Shown piece by piece: positions 8,694-17,881 of a DNA stretch of 64,000 nt (the first letter of the stretch is position 1; each line of letters opens with the position of its first letter). The stretch lies in assembly GCF_019710575.1 (NCBI RefSeq), contig NZ_JAHWFK010000004.1, forward strand, positions 186,001 through 250,000, written 5' to 3'. The notes under the pieces are model-generated. The model was not told where the DNA came from, ran no database searches, and worked only from the letters and a program-made list of their open reading frames with translations. Position numbers and translations under genes: made by a program. The DNA comes from Paractinoplanes polyasparticus. GTDB lineage: Bacteria > Actinomycetota > Actinomycetes > Mycobacteriales > Micromonosporaceae.

Positions 8694-11205
8694 GACGGGT
8701 CTCCCCGGGTGGGAAAGGTGGGAACGGGAAGAAGTGGCAGCGGGGCTGCGGCACGGACCTTACGCAGGACGGCGGCGGCCTCTTCCAGGTGGTGGCGTTC
8801 GTTGTCGGGCATGGCGGCGAGCTGAGTGCGGATGCTGGTGACGACGTTCTGGAAAGAGTCGATCTGGTCGGTGAGGTTGCGTACGACGAATTCCGCGACG
8901 TCCAAGGCTCGCGCTGTCTCACGGTCGGCCTTGAGCGCGCGGATGTGGTCCTCGACCGCAGGAAGGAAGGAGGGGTCGGGCCGGTAGAAGCCGCAGCCGG
9001 AGCATTGGAACCGGATGGGGCATTGGCCGCCGCCGGCTTTGACGTTGGACGGCTCGGTGCAGTTGCCGAAGGGCACGGCGACCGAGCGGGCTTCGTAGGC
9101 GGTCGCCGAAGAGGTCGGCCTCGGTTGGCCGTAGCGGTCGACGACGTGGGTGCGCATGGCCTCGACGGCGGCGCGGCGCCGTTGGATGGAGACCTTGAAG
9201 TAGCCCATGGTCGTGTCGGCTGATTTGTGGTCCATGAGGTCGCGCAGGGTGTGCAAGTCGGTGCCGGCGTCCGCGTGGCGTTGGGCGTAGGTGTGCCGAA
9301 AGGCGTAGGGGAAGATTCGGTTGCGGTCGAAGGGCAGCGGCTGGCCGTGTTTGTCGGCGGCGTCGGTGAGTAATTCGGGTAGGCCGTCGACCCAGCGCCG
9401 GAGCGTCCTGGCCATCGTGTCGGCGTCGATGCATGCGTCGTAGCCGTGTCTAGCTGCGGGGAACAGGAAGGTCCGCGAACGAGCCGGGACTTTCAGCGTC
9501 TTCCGGATGGTGAGCCAGGCCTGGATGGCGAAGGCGGTGTCGCGGCTGATTTCGAGCCGGCGTCTATTGCGGCGAGCTTTGTGGTTGTCCCAGATGAGCA
9601 CGTATTCGCCGGTGTCGGTGTCCAAGCAGTCGGTGCGCAGCCAGCGTACTTCCCAGGGTCGGCGGCCGGTGTCGCGTAGCAGGATGTAGATGGTGCGGAA
9701 CATGGCCTGCACCACGTCGGGTGGCAGGTCGCCGTAGGCGGCATCGGCGCCGATCAGGTGGGCTTGGGCGTCGAGCTGGGTGATGACCAGTTCGGGGATG
9801 GCCTTGCCGGCTTGGTCCTCGGAGGAGTCTTCGTGCGGGATCGTGTGGTGCGGATAGCGGGCGAACGCGGATGCGAGGTGGTCGAGGATCTGCAGACGGC
9901 GACCGAAGTCGAGCAGGTGGAAGAAGGCGGAGAGCAGCTCGGATCGAGACCCGTAGGACAGTTTGCCGGTGCCGTCTTGCGTTGTCGGTCGCGGATCGCC
10001 GCGACGACGGCGTCCATGTCGGTGATCTTCAGGGCGCCTGGGTCGTGTCCGCCGCCGGGCCGCGCTGTCAGTGCCCGTGACGCTGACAGGCAGCCCTCGA
10101 AGGTCCGGCGGAACGTGACGTTGTCAGGGTTGGCCTCCTTGACCCAGACGGCCAGCAGCCGGCGCAGCCAGTCCTGCCTGAGCTGGGTGACGTCCAGCCG
10201 GCGCGGGTTGATGCGGATACCGGCGCGGGTCCGCGACGGTAGGCCGAGGTCGCTGAGTTCCCAGACTGGCTGGTCTAGTGGATCGACGCCGCGGAACTGG
10301 TGGAAGGCGGCGCGTATCAGCCGCACGATGTCGTTCCAGTGCGCGTCGCCGTTGCGGTCGTCGTAGCTGAGGCTGCGCAGCTTCGTGTCGGTCAGCGCGG
10401 CGATCGAGTCCACCTCGGCCAGGGTGCGGACTACCAACCGGGTCGCGATCGGGCTGAGCGTAGGCCGCTGAGCGTCGCGCTGGGCCAGCGCGTAGAGGAC
10501 CTCGTGGCGCAGTAGTTCGGGCAGCCCGACCAGGGAAAACTGGAACCCGGTCAGACGTGGAGCCTGTGACGCCGTCCAGCAGTCCAGGTCGGCATCGGTC
10601 AAGCCCTTCTCGCGGCGGTGCCGTCGCCAGCGTTCGCGGTGGTAGGTGCACAGTGACACCCGCGCCGACGAGGTCCCGGCGCAACCACCCACTCGACAGG
10701 AAACACCGACCGGCCGCGGCTCGGCGTGAACGCGGAGCCAGGCGGCGAGCTCCAGCTCGGTCTGGCTGCGCCTGAACTTGTAGCGCCATTGCTTGTAGTG
10801 CAGTTCGCAGGCGCCCATCACGGATGCTTCCAGCGCGCAGCGGACCCCCTCGCGCTCGACCGTGCACGACGGCCGCGATCCGGGCAGCGACCGCACCAAC
10901 GCGCGTCGGCCGGTTGTGGCGAACTCTTCGCGGTTCAGCCCGCTGTCCAGGAACTGCTCGTAGCAGGCGCGGCAGAGATGCCGGCTTGCGCGGACCGCGA
11001 CATGGCAGCCGGCGCTGTTGCACCGCCAGATCGCGGTCGCCGCGCTCTCCGGATCGCCGGTGAACAACCAATGCCGGCCGTCCCACTCATCAGGCCGCCA
11101 GTCCAGCGGAGTGTTCTCAGCTAGCCACCCCAGCCATCCCTTCTGGTCGATCGGCAACGCCGTCACGGTCGACGCGGGTGGCGCGGTGACCGCCGCGACG
11201 CTCAC
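8690..11205 (-). pseudogene. tnpB: Tn554 TnpB-like tyrosine recombinase, frameshifted
   Basis: Two overlapping reading frames together encode one recombinase of about 838 residues. The 5' part (GTG 11205, overlapping tnpA by GTGA) runs in frame to about 9975 and contains a Cys-rich segment (CRACYEQFLDSG). The 3' part (open from about 9970 to 8690) contains the catalytic domain: Arg in DTGRRPWEVRWL, FRHTYAQRHADAG, LMDHKSADTTMGYF with the nucleophilic Tyr, and a C-terminal CSGCGFYRPDPSF zinc-like motif. The frames join smoothly if one base is added near 9973-9976 within RQRK..GTGKLSYG. As written, the catalytic half is not translated from the normal start. It is either a real mutation or a sequencing error. 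Confidence 0.85.
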
Positions 11206-12377
11206 CGGGCCGCTCCTCGCCGACGGGCGTCGGCCCGCTCAACAGCGGCCCGCTTCGCGCCATCGGACACGTGAACGTAGGCGTCCATTGACGAGTCCGA
11301 CACGTGCCCCAGCAAGTCCTTGACCACGGAGCGGTCGGTGCCCTGACTAATCCACTCGGTGGCGGCACCATGCCTAAGCATGTGCGGCCGAGCGGTCAGA
11401 TCGGCGCGCCGGGCCAGCCGATCGAACAGGCCCTTCACGCTCGAGTAGGTCATGGCCCGCCCCCGCGGCTCCCGGAACAAATTCACCAGCACTTGCACAG
11501 TGCCCTCCGCCTGTGGCACTGCCGCGCGTTCGTATAGGTAGTCGGCGTAGCAGGCACCGAGCTCGCTGGTGACCGGCACGGCTCGCGGCCGTCGGGACTT
11601 CGCCCACGCGCCGTTGCTGTTCAGCCGCCGCCGCACATGCACGTGCGGTCCCTTGACCTGGCAACCCAGAGACTGCGAGTCGGCCAGCAGATGCATATCC
11701 TCGCGGTGCAGCCCGAGCGCCTCACCGATCCGGATCCCCGTGCACCACAGCAACAACACCAGGAACCGGTCACGGGCGTGGCGAGTGGCATCGGCCAGCC
11801 GGGCGACCTGCTCGACCGTAAGCCACTCGATGCCCGCATCGACCGACGCGAACTTGATCAGCCGGGACCGCACCGTCCGGCGCTGACCGCGCTCGCCCGG
11901 GTCGAAGCCCGGCGGCAGGAAACGCAGGTAACGCGGCTCGTTCAACTGCGTCAACAGCTCCTGCTCCACCCAGCCCATTCGTACGCCGAACCGCAGAAAC
12001 TCGCACACCGTCCCGACGATCGCGTTCGCGGTGTTCGCGTCACGGAAACGATCCAGTCCTCCGCCGCCACGCGTGCGCGACGGCAGAGGCGTCTCGACCA
12101 GCCAATGCATGAACCGGGCCAGCTGCCACACCGTGACACGCGCCCATTCCACCCTCTCGAACGCGCAGTACGAGAGGAACAGCGCCGTGCGGCCCGCGTA
12201 CGTGCGCTCGGTGTTGGAAGCACGGCCGGCTTCTCTCAGTCCTGCAAGGAACAGCGAGCCCTCACGGTGCAAGACGTAGTCGTCGGCTCCAACGACCACC
12301 CATCCCGCGCGGTCTCGGGAGAACATCGCCCGATCGGGACGGAACGACGTAGCGAACGTGGCTGAGATACCGCACAC
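11202..12377 (-). CDS. tnpA: Tn554 TnpA-like tyrosine recombinase
   Basis: 391 residues from GTG 12377, with AAGGGG just upstream. The N-terminal SAM-like core-binding domain (about 40-150) precedes a phage-integrase catalytic domain with Arg I in CTGIRIGEALGLHRED, the LRHG box (PHMLRHGAATEW), and LLGHVSDSSMDAYVHVSD carrying the second His and the Tyr nucleophile. Gene order tnpA-tnpB-tnpC with 4-nt overlaps is diagnostic for Tn554-type transposons, which insert site-specifically without inverted repeats. All catalytic residues are visible. The next genes upstream belong to the accessory island. Confidence 0.9.
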   Translation of the reverse strand: MCGISATFATSFRPDRAMFSRDRAGWVVVGADDYVLHREGSLFLAGLREAGRASNTERTYAGRTALFLSYCAFERVEWARVTVWQLARFMHWLVETPLPSRTRGGGGLDRFRDANTANAIVGTVCEFLRFGVRMGWVEQELLTQLNEPRYLRFLPPGFDPGERGQRRTVRSRLIKFASVDAGIEWLTVEQVARLADATRHARDRFLVLLLWCTGIRIGEALGLHREDMHLLADSQSLGCQVKGPHVHVRRRLNSNGAWAKSRRPRAVPVTSELGACYADYLYERAAVPQAEGTVQVLVNLFREPRGRAMTYSSVKGLFDRLARRADLTARPHMLRHGAATEWISQGTDRSVVKDLLGHVSDSSMDAYVHVSDGAKRAAVERADARRRGAAR

Positions 12378-12628
12378 CCCTTGAATATCGATGATCCAGC
12401 CGCCTGTGCACGCATGTGCCTGACATGACTGGAGGAAAGATCATCATGAAGATAAGGCCGGTAGCGGCCAGCCGTTGGTTCTTGACCCGGCGGGCCACCA
12501 CGACGCGGCTGTATTCCATGCATGGATCACCTATGGCCGCCGGAGCTCGACGTAGACGCAAGCTGCGACAGATGTGGCCTCGCATACCGAGGATGGTCGA
12601 TCTAAATCTTTGTACGCGTAGGCGGTTG
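12378..12628. other. Intergenic, upstream of tnpA
   Basis: About 250 bp with no credible gene; a plus-strand ORF starting at 12446 has a good GGAGGAAAG site but encodes an Arg-rich, non-conserved-looking product that runs into the antisense of the next gene. It should contain the tnpA promoter and the right end of the transposon. Confidence 0.35.
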
Positions 12629-12666
12629 TCGGGCCAGAGCGACGCAGCATTGTCGCTCCGGCCCGA
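12629..12666 (-). terminator. Hairpin terminator after the first replication-relaxation gene
   Basis: TCGGGCCAGAGCGAC (12629-12643) and GTCGCTCCGGCCCGA (12652-12666) pair over 15 bp with one mismatch around an 8-nt loop. It begins 11 nt after the stop codon of the minus-strand gene. No U-tract follows, as is common in actinomycete terminators. Confidence 0.7.
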
Positions 12667-12677
12667 TCAGCCGCCCG

Positions 12678-13559
12678 TTACGCAGCTTCTCGGTCGTGGT
12701 TGTCAAGGACGGCCTCGGCGAGGTCGGCCAGGCGCAGCCCGGCGCCGGGACGGCGGTGCAGCCACCACACGTCCTCGGCCGGGCACACGGCCCGGTGTGC
12801 GGCGCTGTCGCGGGCGGCGGTGGCCACCGGGTACCAGATGTCCGCGTCGGTGAGACGTTGCTGAAGGTGGCGTTCCCGGGCGGCGGCGTGCAGCCAGAAC
12901 AGCACCGGCCAGACCCGGCCGGTGACCCGGGCCAGTTGGTGGTACCCGGCGATCTTGTCTACCAGCACCGAGAGGGGTTCGCTGCCGGTATCGAACTCGA
13001 CAAAGTACGGCACCGTGACGCCGTGTTCGGTCCAGATGCCGTGCCCGTCCGGCCGCACCCGGGGGGTGTAGACGCGGACCTGCACATCATCGTCGGGGTC
13101 GGCGAACGCTCCCATCTGCTGGCAGCGGGCCGCCGGCCACCACCGGTCCAGACTCGCCTGCGGGTGGGTGCGGGCGTAACCGGCGAGGTCGGTGAAGAAC
13201 TGGTTGACGCCGAGCAGGTGCGGCAGGTTCGCCCGGTTGGTCAACTGCCAGCGCCGCCGCCGGGCCTGATCCTTGCGGGGCAGCTCCTCGCCGCGGTGCG
13301 CGGCCACGACCTCCACCCCGAGCTGACCCAACACGTAGTGGTACGGGTAGGTGCCGCCCTCGGCCCGAAACGGCCGGAACCGGCCCAACAGCCCGACCTC
13401 GCACAGCTTCCGCAACCGGCGTTGGGCGAAGTCAAGCGACCCGTACAGGGCGTGCGAGATCTGCACCGAGGTGAGTACGCCATGGTCGGCCAGCCAGCCG
13501 AGAAGGACATGATCACGATCGGTGAGGCGGGACTGAACCCGCAGGAACAACTCCTCCAT
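12678..13559 (-). CDS. Replication-relaxation family protein (1)
   Basis: 293 residues, ATG 13559 with TTGGAGG at 4-5 nt spacing. The N-terminal winged helix (LTDRDHVLLGWLADHGVLTSVQISHALYG) is followed by a mixed alpha/beta domain with NLPHLLGVNQFF and PYFVEFDTGSEPLSVLVDKIAGYHQL, the hallmark of the replication-relaxation family (PF13814). These proteins occur on actinomycete plasmids and integrative conjugative elements; the EFDTG...K segment resembles a PD-(D/E)XK-type core. The exact role is unknown. A diverged paralogue lies 280 bp upstream, and a terminator follows. Its presence supports a plasmid- or ICE-derived island. Confidence 0.8.
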   Translation of the reverse strand: MEELFLRVQSRLTDRDHVLLGWLADHGVLTSVQISHALYGSLDFAQRRLRKLCEVGLLGRFRPFRAEGGTYPYHYVLGQLGVEVVAAHRGEELPRKDQARRRRWQLTNRANLPHLLGVNQFFTDLAGYARTHPQASLDRWWPAARCQQMGAFADPDDDVQVRVYTPRVRPDGHGIWTEHGVTVPYFVEFDTGSEPLSVLVDKIAGYHQLARVTGRVWPVLFWLHAAARERHLQQRLTDADIWYPVATAARDSAAHRAVCPAEDVWWLHRRPGAGLRLADLAEAVLDNHDREAA

Positions 13560-13840
13560 ACGGCCTCCAAGCTTGTTTCCATTACCCCAGGGGGAGACCC
13601 CAGGAGAGGGTCTGTCGCAGCACGGCCCGGCTCTGTCAAAGCGGCCGTGAGCAGGGCTGTTGGGTGACGGACGGGGTCGGTCTAGGGGGCCGGATCAAGA
13701 CGGACACCCCCACCGACCCCCGGACGGGCAGCCGGACCGACACCACACCGGAATCTGTCAACACGCGCTCGCGCCGATAGCCGGCGCGGTGTCGGGATCG
13801 AGCGGCGACGCGGGGACCGAGCGAGCGGACGGGGGCGCTG

Positions 13841-14701
13841 CTACCGCCGTGGCACGTCGATCAGCCGGCAGAGGGTGTCGTGCGCCCCGGCGACGTTCCA
13901 GATCGCGTCGGCCACACTGGGCGCCGCGTACAGCCGGTCCAGGGTGCACGTCGCGACCGGGATCGGCACCGGCTCGGCCGCCAACTCGCGATGCAGGGCC
14001 ATCTCCCGCTCCGGCCCGGCGTGCACGACCAGAACAGCGGTCGCCGGAACACCCCGCCCGGCGTGCCGGTAACCCGCCAGCCCTGCCGCCGGCGGCGGGG
14101 CCGGATCACCGGACCATGGCTTCGGTTCCGCGTCATCGAGGTGCAAAAGGAACCGGACGACGATCCCGTCCTCGATCCACACCCCGTACGCGCGGGGCCG
14201 CACCCCGGACAGCCCGTACTCCCGCAGCCATGACGCCGTGTCCGCCGCCCGCTGCCACCGATACAGCCAACCCCGCCCGCCGGCACGGGCCTCGGCCGCC
14301 AGGCCGGTGAAGAAGTCGTTGATCAGCATGTGTCCCGCGACCGGCTGCCCCAGCACGGGCGGCACCGTCTGTCCCGACCGGCGTAGCCGATCCTCCAGGG
14401 CTGTCACGCCGTCGGTGCTCGCCTCGTAGTACGCCAGATGCGACGGGTCGTTGTCATACACGAACCGCCACACCAGCCCCGCCCGGACCAGTACCCCCAG
14501 ATGCCGCACGGCGGCCGGACGGCTGCCGAACAGGAACGTCACCACCTGACCGGTGTGCAACGCCCCGTGCTCGGCCAACAAACCCAACAGCGACCAATGC
14601 CGCTCACCCAACCCATGCACCTGCACGCCGCCCGGACGCCGGACCGGCGGGGCGAAGGGGCTCTCGTCCGGGCCGACCTGGTACCGCCGCGCCACCTCCA
14701 C
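13841..14701 (-). CDS. Replication-relaxation family-like protein (2)
   Basis: 286 residues from GTG 14701 (AGGGGGCG just upstream). It has the same architecture as the adjacent paralogue: a winged helix (LGERHWSLLGLLAEHGALHTGQVVTFLFG), a second helix-rich segment, then GHMLINDFFTGLAAEARAG and IVVRFLLHLDDAEPK, where the paralogue has PYFVEFDTGSEPL. The acidic core is partly changed, suggesting divergence in activity. Spacing of 281 bp to the paralogue indicates separate transcription. Assigned by pattern similarity to the neighbour and to PF13814; less certain than the first copy. Confidence 0.65.
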   Translation of the reverse strand: MEVARRYQVGPDESPFAPPVRRPGGVQVHGLGERHWSLLGLLAEHGALHTGQVVTFLFGSRPAAVRHLGVLVRAGLVWRFVYDNDPSHLAYYEASTDGVTALEDRLRRSGQTVPPVLGQPVAGHMLINDFFTGLAAEARAGGRGWLYRWQRAADTASWLREYGLSGVRPRAYGVWIEDGIVVRFLLHLDDAEPKPWSGDPAPPPAAGLAGYRHAGRGVPATAVLVVHAGPEREMALHRELAAEPVPIPVATCTLDRLYAAPSVADAIWNVAGAHDTLCRLIDVPRR

Positions 14702-15108
14702 CGCCCCCTGCGATCAGCGAACCGCCTCGGGCATCGGTCGCCGGCGGTGCACGCCATCATCGCCTCCTGGCGCCCCGTGAAGCCAGGCGCACAACCTACA
14801 CGCCTACCAATACGGTTGGGTAAGCGCTTTCCTGGTGTCCGGTGTCCACCAGATCAACCGAAAGACCGATGACAGAACAGGCTGTAAGGGATTTCTTGCC
14901 ATCGCCCGAGCCAGGGAAGTCGATCTTTCCGAGAGGCCGAAATTCCGCTTTCTTCCCGCCACTGTGAGAGGCCGTCAGCACGCACTCCTGGCTACAGACG
15001 CCGACCCGGGCAACGACAGCGAGCGCCTACCTGCGCTACGCATCCACACGGCGCCGTTTCACTGGTTGGCGGCGGCCTGCGCGGTGTGGCGCATCAACAG
15101 CATGGTGG
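14702..15108. other. Intergenic, 407 bp
   Basis: No supported gene. Short minus-strand frames near 15059-15108 lack family motifs. The segment contains the end of the NUDIX-terminated operon and the promoter region of the second replication-relaxation gene. Base composition around 14860-14960 is lower in GC than its surroundings. Confidence 0.35.
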
Positions 15109-15582
15109 TCACGAGGCCGACCGCACCGGCGGCGCCCAGCCGCTGAGGCGGAACGGCTGTCCGTCGCGGTAGGCACGCACGCACGCAGCCGTGTAGGGGT
15201 AAGTGTTCGACGGCAGCATGTCGGCCGGGAACCACTCGATCTTGGCGCACTTATGCGGCTCGGCGTTGACCGGGTCGCCGTGACGGGCCGGGTCGAAGGG
15301 CACCGCGAAGGCCAGCCCGACGCGCGAGAAGCCAGCCGTGTTGCGGTGGTGCACAGTGGTGACCATGCGTGGTTCGGACGGGTCGAGGCATACGCCGATT
15401 TCCTCGCGTGCCTCCCGGATGACACCGCTGACGGCATCCTCGCCGAATTCCAGTTTCCCGGAGGGAAGGTTCCATTGTCCGTCGGCGTAGCCGGTGCCCT
15501 CCCGCAGTGCCAGCAGCACGTGTTCGCCATCGGTGAGCAGGAGCAGCACGTCAACCGGGTGCACCGGTGCCGGTGTGGTCAC
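15109..15582 (-). CDS. NUDIX hydrolase
   Basis: 157 residues starting at GTG 15582, 11 nt after the kinase stop; an upstream extension to 15642 would overlap the kinase gene and is less likely. The Nudix box GKLEFGEDAVSGVIREAREEIGV (residues 42-64, GX5EX7REUXEEXGU) is complete, so it should hydrolyse a nucleoside diphosphate-X substrate with Mg2+. Further features are QWNLPSGKLE before the box and the hydrophobic ADMLPSNTYPY segment at the end. It is the last gene of the radical SAM operon, where a pyrophosphohydrolase could act with the neighbouring nucleotide kinase-like protein on the same metabolite. Confidence 0.88.
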   Translation of the reverse strand: MTTPAPVHPVDVLLLLTDGEHVLLALREGTGYADGQWNLPSGKLEFGEDAVSGVIREAREEIGVCLDPSEPRMVTTVHHRNTAGFSRVGLAFAVPFDPARHGDPVNAEPHKCAKIEWFPADMLPSNTYPYTAACVRAYRDGQPFRLSGWAPPVRSAS

Positions 15583-15593
15583 GAGCGCTGAGG

Positions 15594-16205
15594 TTAGCCG
15601 GTCGCCTCGGTCAGCATCAGGTCGACCCGCCGGGCGATCCATGCCACCCGCGCAGCCACGTCCAGCCCGGCGGGCACGTCGACCAGGGGTAGCCCGACGT
15701 CGGCGCAGGTGTCACGGACCGCGTCGGCGGTCTGTTCTTGCAGGTGGGAGACCTTCGCCCGCATCGGGTCGGCCGGTTGCCGGTAGCGGTCGGGCAGGTA
15801 GAACACCGCGTCGTAGGTCGCGGGCGCCCACACCCGGCAGAACCCGGCCATCGCGTCGAGCACGGCCACTTCGTTGCTGCCGGGCGGGGCGGGGAGGACC
15901 ATCCGCGCGTAGGCGAGCACGTTCACGATTGTCTTGTCACAGATCAATAGGTGGTGGTGCCGCGCCGCGCGCAAGGTCGCGGACAGTTGCGCCGCGTAGA
16001 GGTCAACCTCGGTCGGCAGGTCGAACACGCCCTTGCCGTAGATCACCGTCTCTTCGATGAACGGGCTGGTGCGGGCCGGTTCGCCGGTGCAGTCGACCAG
16101 CACGCCGCGTTCTCGGTAGTGCGCGGTCAGCGCGTGCACGAGGGTGGTCTTGCCGGACGCATGCGTGCCCTCGATACCTACCAGGATGCAGCCCCGCACG
16201 CTCAC
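15594..16205 (-). CDS. P-loop nucleotide kinase, thymidylate-kinase-like
   Basis: 203 residues from GTG 16205, which overlaps the upstream gene's stop (GTGA). The P-loop GTHASGKT lies at residues 13-20, followed by a TGEPARTSPFIEE segment like the DR(Y/H)/LID region of dTMP kinases, and a Walker-B-like LLICDKTIVN. The overall length fits small nucleoside-monophosphate kinases, but the canonical DRY motif is not obvious, so the acceptor may not be dTMP. It is embedded in a tightly coupled operon with a radical SAM enzyme and a NUDIX protein, which suggests phosphorylation of a modified nucleotide or cofactor. The specificity is inferred only. Confidence 0.75.
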   Translation of the reverse strand: MSVRGCILVGIEGTHASGKTTLVHALTAHYRERGVLVDCTGEPARTSPFIEETVIYGKGVFDLPTEVDLYAAQLSATLRAARHHHLLICDKTIVNVLAYARMVLPAPPGSNEVAVLDAMAGFCRVWAPATYDAVFYLPDRYRQPADPMRAKVSHLQEQTADAVRDTCADVGLPLVDVPAGLDVAARVAWIARRVDLMLTEATG

Positions 16206-17014
16206 CGGGCACCCCGCCGACGACCGACCAACTCCCGGAACGTCGGATGGTCGAGCCAGCCGACCCGCCCCGCCCATTGCGTGGCGAGGTTGGCGTTCAC
16301 GTTCAGCGGCGCCCGCCAGGACAGGTGTCCGGCCGCGCGCAGCGCCACATAGGCGGTCGACAGGCTGTGCCGCAGGTTGAGCACCGTCACCCGCTCTCGT
16401 GCCTGCACGTCGCCGCGTTCCAGCCAATCGCGGTGCAGGGCGGTCATCGACGTGCGGGCAAGCTCCGGTTGCGTCACGTCAAGGCGTAGTTCTCCGCAGA
16501 CGTCGACCAGCCGCCGGGAGGCGTTGGACAGCACGTGTCCAGCGTCGAACCGGGTATCGATGACCCGCCGGCTGTCCTTGTCAGCGCGTCGGTCGTGCCA
16601 CGCCTGCCGAGCCGCCGTCAACGCCGCTGGTACCGATGGCCCGGCGTTCGCGGTCAGCACGGCAAGGTCGCTGCACCATTGGTGCCCGACAACCAGATCA
16701 GCGCTCTCGCACGCGGCACCGATGTCGGCCGCCGCCGCCTCCACCAGGTCCGGGCGTTCGTTGTCGGAGTCCAGGTAGAGGCTGGTCGACCAGAACGGCA
16801 GACCGGCCGTCAACCGCACCGGCTGATCCGACGCGGGTACAGCAAGCCACACGATCGAGTAGCAGAACGCTCGATTGCCGTCCTTGATCCGGTAGTTCTT
16901 GCTCCACTCCACATCGACCGACGCGACCAACCGGGTACCGGGCGAGCGGCTCGGAACCCTGCCCGGCCCACCAAGGTCACTGATCAGGTGCACTGCCATT
17001 CCTATCTGAACCAT
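16202..17014 (-). CDS. RNase H-fold/DEDD exonuclease-like protein (paralogue B)
   Basis: 270 residues; ATG 17014 used, although ATG 16999 is possible. D34 and E36 in SVDVEW look like the ExoI DxE motif, D116 in VVGHQWCSDLAVL like ExoII, and HSLSTAYVAL near residue 230 like ExoIII but with Ala where DEDDh enzymes have Asp. It shares GHxxxSDL, the AW-DR-DK block and a VIDT motif with the next upstream gene, so the two are diverged duplicates. Family unknown to me; an exonuclease or a repurposed nucleotide-binding fold is inferred. Its stop overlaps the kinase start. Confidence 0.6.
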   Translation of the reverse strand: MVQIGMAVHLISDLGGPGRVPSRSPGTRLVASVDVEWSKNYRIKDGNRAFCYSIVWLAVPASDQPVRLTAGLPFWSTSLYLDSDNERPDLVEAAAADIGAACESADLVVGHQWCSDLAVLTANAGPSVPAALTAARQAWHDRRADKDSRRVIDTRFDAGHVLSNASRRLVDVCGELRLDVTQPELARTSMTALHRDWLERGDVQARERVTVLNLRHSLSTAYVALRAAGHLSWRAPLNVNANLATQWAGRVGWLDHPTFRELVGRRRGAR

Positions 17015-17101
17015 CGTTCGCTACCGATATCGCGTCCGTGGTGGCCGCCGCCTACGCGAGGCAAGCTCAGCGCCGACGACGGCCACCGACCCTATCGCCG
17101 C

Positions 17102-17881
17102 CTACGTGGCGACACGGGCAACCTGCCGCTCGGCCGTGTCGGCTACCTGACCCGCACCACCCTTACCGGTGGTGACGGCGGGGCAGGTTCCGCCGGGCTG
17201 GGACAACACATCCCAGCCGGCCTGCTCAACCGCATCGGAGACACAAAATTTGCCCTCCCAGGTGTAGCGGCTGGCGTGTAAGGCGGCGGTCATCCCAACC
17301 GCGAGGCACCGGGCCAGCGCCCGACGGGCAACCTCGGCCACGCAGTAGGGGCAGTCCGGTACGCGCTCGGGAACCGGTTCCAGAGACATGCCGAGGTCAG
17401 CACCGGTCTTGTTCGCCTCCGACCCGGTGTCGATCATCACCGCGACGCCCCGCTGTTTCTCGGCCCGGTCCGCCCAGGCGGACAGGACGCCGTCCACGCC
17501 CCGCAGCGGCACCGCCGTACGCGCGTTGATCCGATCCAGGTCGGAGCGCAGCCAGTGACCGGCCATTATCACCGCGTGCCGCCGGGCGCGGGTCAACGCC
17601 CGGTCGGCTACGGTGAGCAGGTCCGGCACCTCCGCACGGTCTTCGATGACAGCCGTTCGGAACCCGATCGACAGCGTGTCGTCGCTGACCGTCTGCGTAC
17701 TGCCGCGCCGCCGCACCCGCAAATACACCAACGATGCCGCGACCGGCAACGTCTCGGACGTCTCCGGTTCGTCGGTCCACTCGAACGTGCACGCGGCCAA
17801 CATGTCGATGTGCCGGCCGAACGGGCGTTGCTCGGCCCCGAACGGAGTCTCCGGCCACGCCAGATTCGTGAACTCACGCAC
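17102..17881 (-). CDS. Diverged paralogue A of the RNase H-fold-like protein
   Basis: 259 residues from GTG 17881, chosen because it overlaps the radical SAM stop by 8 nt; the longer frame to 18007 is an artefact. Shared blocks with the downstream paralogue include MAGHWLRSDLDRI (residues 107-117), AWADRAEKQRG and VMIDTGSEANKTGADLGMSLEPV. The ExoI position reads TFE (residues 32-34) instead of DxE, so nuclease activity is doubtful. It has an additional C-terminal part with CPYCVAEVARRALARC, possibly a metal site, and SRYTWEGKFCVSDAVEQAGWDVL. Function unknown; co-translation with the radical SAM enzyme suggests a partner or substrate-binding subunit. Confidence 0.6.
   Translation of the reverse strand: MREFTNLAWPETPFGAEQRPFGRHIDMLAACTFEWTDEPETSETLPVAASLVYLRVRRRGSTQTVSDDTLSIGFRTAVIEDRAEVPDLLTVADRALTRARRHAVIMAGHWLRSDLDRINARTAVPLRGVDGVLSAWADRAEKQRGVAVMIDTGSEANKTGADLGMSLEPVPERVPDCPYCVAEVARRALARCLAVGMTAALHASRYTWEGKFCVSDAVEQAGWDVLSQPGGTCPAVTTGKGGAGQVADTAERQVARVAT

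Larger units (their letters stand above)
8118..12377 (-). mobile_element. Tn554-like transposition module (tnpA, tnpB, tnpC)
   Basis: Three overlapping minus-strand genes encode two tyrosine recombinases and a DUF6262 accessory protein in the Tn554 order. Outer ends are not marked by inverted repeats in this family, so the limits given are those of the genes only. Cargo in classical Tn554 lies beyond tnpC; here that side holds the TetR/MFS exporter pair, which could be cargo. Mobility is doubtful because tnpB is frameshifted. Confidence 0.75.

Noticed and set aside
10124..11086. 320-codon minus-strand frame inside tnpB
   Set aside because: Arg/Pro-rich alternate frame of the recombinase gene, no family features.
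12446..12853. Plus-strand ORF with a good ribosome site upstream of tnpA
   Set aside because: Product is Arg-rich without structure and runs antisense into the replication-relaxation gene.
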